DNA of 7,766 bases. Source: Bordetella parapertussis. GTDB lineage: Bacteria > Pseudomonadota > Gammaproteobacteria > Burkholderiales > Burkholderiaceae_D. A program made the position numbers and the translations under genes. The notes beneath the pieces are model-generated. The model was not told where the DNA came from. It saw nothing but the letters and a program-made list of their open reading frames with translations, and did no database searches. The stretch spans positions 1 through 7,766 of the forward strand of contig CAMBJI010000089.1 of the NCBI GenBank assembly GCA_945867725.1. The letters run 5' to 3'. Positions 6,480 to 7,766 of the stretch are shown piece by piece (the stretch's first letter is position 1; each line of letters opens with the position of its first letter).

Positions 6480-7619
6480 ATGCAGCGCACCCACACAGCC
6501 GTATCCCTGACCCTATTGAGCGCCATCAGCATGCAAGTAATGGCGCAAGAACAGGTGGTAAAAATCGGCCACGTCGGCCCGCTGTCAGGTCAGATTGCGC
6601 ATCTGGGCAAAGACAATGAAAACGGTGCGCGGATGGCGATTGATGTGCTCAATACCAGAGGTGTGACCATCGGCGGCAAGAAAATCAAATTCGTATTGCA
6701 AGCCGAAGATGACGGCGCCAATCCGCAGCAGGCTACTGCCGCTGCACAGAAGCTTGCGGATGCCAAAGTCGCCGGCGTGATTGGTCACCTTAATTCAGGC
6801 ACCACCATTCCCGCCTCAAAAATTTACAACGATGCTGGTATTCCTCAGATTTCGCCATCCGCCACTAATCCAAAGTACACGATGCAAGGCTACAAAGGCG
6901 CGTTTCGTGTGGTGGCCAATGACGGCCAGCTCGGTGGCGCACTAGGCCGTTTCACTGCTTCGGATATCAAAGCCAAACGCATTGCCATCATCGACGACCG
7001 TACCGCCTATGGTCAAGGTGTCGCTGACGAATTTGCGAAAGCAGCCAAAGCCGCTGGTCTGACCATCGTTGGTCGTCAGTACACCACTGACAAGGCCACT
7101 GATTTCAATGCCATTCTGACCGCCATCAAGGATAAGTCGCCCGACTTGATTTTCTTCGGCGGCATGGATGCGGTCGGCGGGCCCATGCTGCGCCAAATGA
7201 AGCAGCTCGGCATATCAGCGAAATTCATGGGTGGTGACGGGATATGCACCGAGCAACTACCTTCACTGGCCGGCGCCGGCATGAGCGATGGGCAGGTGGT
7301 GTGTGCCGAGGCTGGCGGTGTCGAAGAAAGTCAGAAAAAAATCGTGGAGAAATTCCGCAGCGACTATAAAAAGAAATTCGGCGTTGAAGTAAAACTGTAT
7401 GCGCCTTATGTCTACGATGCGGTGATGGTGATGGTCGCCGCCATGCAAAAAGCCAATTCAGTGGAGCCCGCCAAATATTTGCCAGAGCTAGCAAAGATTA
7501 ACTACGAGGGCGTCACCGGCAAGATCGAGTTTGATGCGCGCGGCGATATCAAGAATGGTTTGCTAACGCTTTATACATACAAGGGTGGCAAGCGTTCGCA
7601 GATTGCGGTCACCAGGTAA
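6480..7619 (+). CDS. Periplasmic amino-acid (branched-chain type) ABC transporter substrate-binding protein
   Basis: This is a type I periplasmic binding protein of the LivJ/LivK group, which captures amino acids for a HAAT-type ABC importer. The 379-residue product begins with a Sec signal peptide: basic start (MQRTH), hydrophobic core 7-18 and a VMA|QE cleavage site after residue 22. There is no lipobox Cys, so it should be soluble in the periplasm. Lobe 1 begins VVKIGHVGPLSG (26-37). The ligand-loop region HLNSGTTIPAS is at 103-113 and AGIPQISPSATNP at 119-131; YGQG at 177-180 marks the hinge/lobe 2 contact. The mature protein has only two Cys, C256 and C275, close enough to form a disulfide. 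GGAG at 6469-6472, 7 nt before the ATG, fixes the start. It follows dadA by 54 nt with no terminator seen. No permease or ATPase gene is visible, so the true ligand and the livK label are uncertain. Confidence 0.9.
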   Translation: MQRTHTAVSLTLLSAISMQVMAQEQVVKIGHVGPLSGQIAHLGKDNENGARMAIDVLNTRGVTIGGKKIKFVLQAEDDGANPQQATAAAQKLADAKVAGVIGHLNSGTTIPASKIYNDAGIPQISPSATNPKYTMQGYKGAFRVVANDGQLGGALGRFTASDIKAKRIAIIDDRTAYGQGVADEFAKAAKAAGLTIVGRQYTTDKATDFNAILTAIKDKSPDLIFFGGMDAVGGPMLRQMKQLGISAKFMGGDGICTEQLPSLAGAGMSDGQVVCAEAGGVEESQKKIVEKFRSDYKKKFGVEVKLYAPYVYDAVMVMVAAMQKANSVEPAKYLPELAKINYEGVTGKIEFDARGDIKNGLLTLYTYKGGKRSQIAVTR

Positions 7620-7766
7620 TCACTGGCAACAGGTTCTGCGACTCTTTCTGCGGGACCTTAGTCTGCAACACACCACTCATCTGGGGCATAAATGCCTGTT
7701 GCTACATCGTGCGCGTCCGTTCAGCAGAAAATTTCCTATTCAAACTAAAGTCACTGGATCCCGGCC
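7620..7766. other. Non-coding tail after the binding-protein gene, with inverted repeats
   Basis: I see no gene in these 147 bp, which end at the window edge. GCAACAGG (7626-7633) and CCTGTTGC (7695-7702) are perfect 8-bp inverted repeats 61 nt apart. GGCAT-AA-ATGCC (7685-7696) is a short hairpin that overlaps the second arm, so the two pairings exclude each other. TTCTGCG occurs twice in direct orientation (7634-7640 and 7646-7652). None is followed by a T run, so no rho-independent terminator can be called; the transcript may continue or end by Rho. Confidence 0.5.

Noticed and set aside
1..7766. Mobile element, CRISPR, toxin-antitoxin or defence system
   Set aside because: No transposase, integrase, regular repeat-spacer array, small paired ORFs or terminal repeats were found; every large gene is a recognisable housekeeping or metabolic family except the 169-aa protein.

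Overview
The window looks like core chromosome of a betaproteobacterium, most likely Burkholderiales and possibly Oxalobacteraceae. The basis is the homodimeric-type AceE, a FolD whose wording I recognise as Burkholderiales-like ([26 protein letters not shown]), and a holC followed by a small acidic/helical unknown. GC looks moderate, around the mid-50s by eye. The taxonomic placement is inference from remembered family sequences; no search was run. I see no IS element, tRNA, rRNA, CRISPR array, phage gene or defence gene.

Layout. (1) 1-814, minus strand: the N-terminal 271 codons of aceE (pyruvate dehydrogenase E1), cut by the window edge. (2) 815-1105: the divergent aceE/folD control region, with a perfect 7+1+7 palindrome over the -35 of a plausible aceE promoter, a second inverted repeat just upstream, and a perfect TATAAT for folD. 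(3) 1106-4964, plus strand: a tightly packed four-gene cluster of folD (one-carbon metabolism), prlC (oligopeptidase A), holC (DNA polymerase III chi) and an unrecognised 169-aa protein. The gaps are 15 nt, 5 nt and an ATGA overlap, so they are probably one transcript. (4) 4965-5111: an intergenic gap with a small stem-loop. (5) 5112-6425: dadA (D-amino-acid dehydrogenase). (6) 6480-7619: a periplasmic branched-chain/amino-acid ABC-type binding protein with a clear signal peptide, 54 nt after dadA and likely co-transcribed. (7) 7620-7766: a non-coding tail with inverted repeats and no clear terminator.

How the genes fit together. aceE feeds pyruvate into acetyl-CoA. The folD cluster mixes housekeeping functions (folate one-carbon units, peptide turnover, replication clamp-loader accessory). 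dadA plus the binding protein suggests capture of an amino acid in the periplasm and oxidative deamination of its D-form to a 2-oxo acid, with electrons passed to the respiratory chain. No permease or ATPase gene for the binding protein is visible.

I did not find a convincing undescribed system. The items most worth following up are the aceE operator candidates, the unknown protein embedded in the holC cluster, and the dadA/binding-protein pairing.
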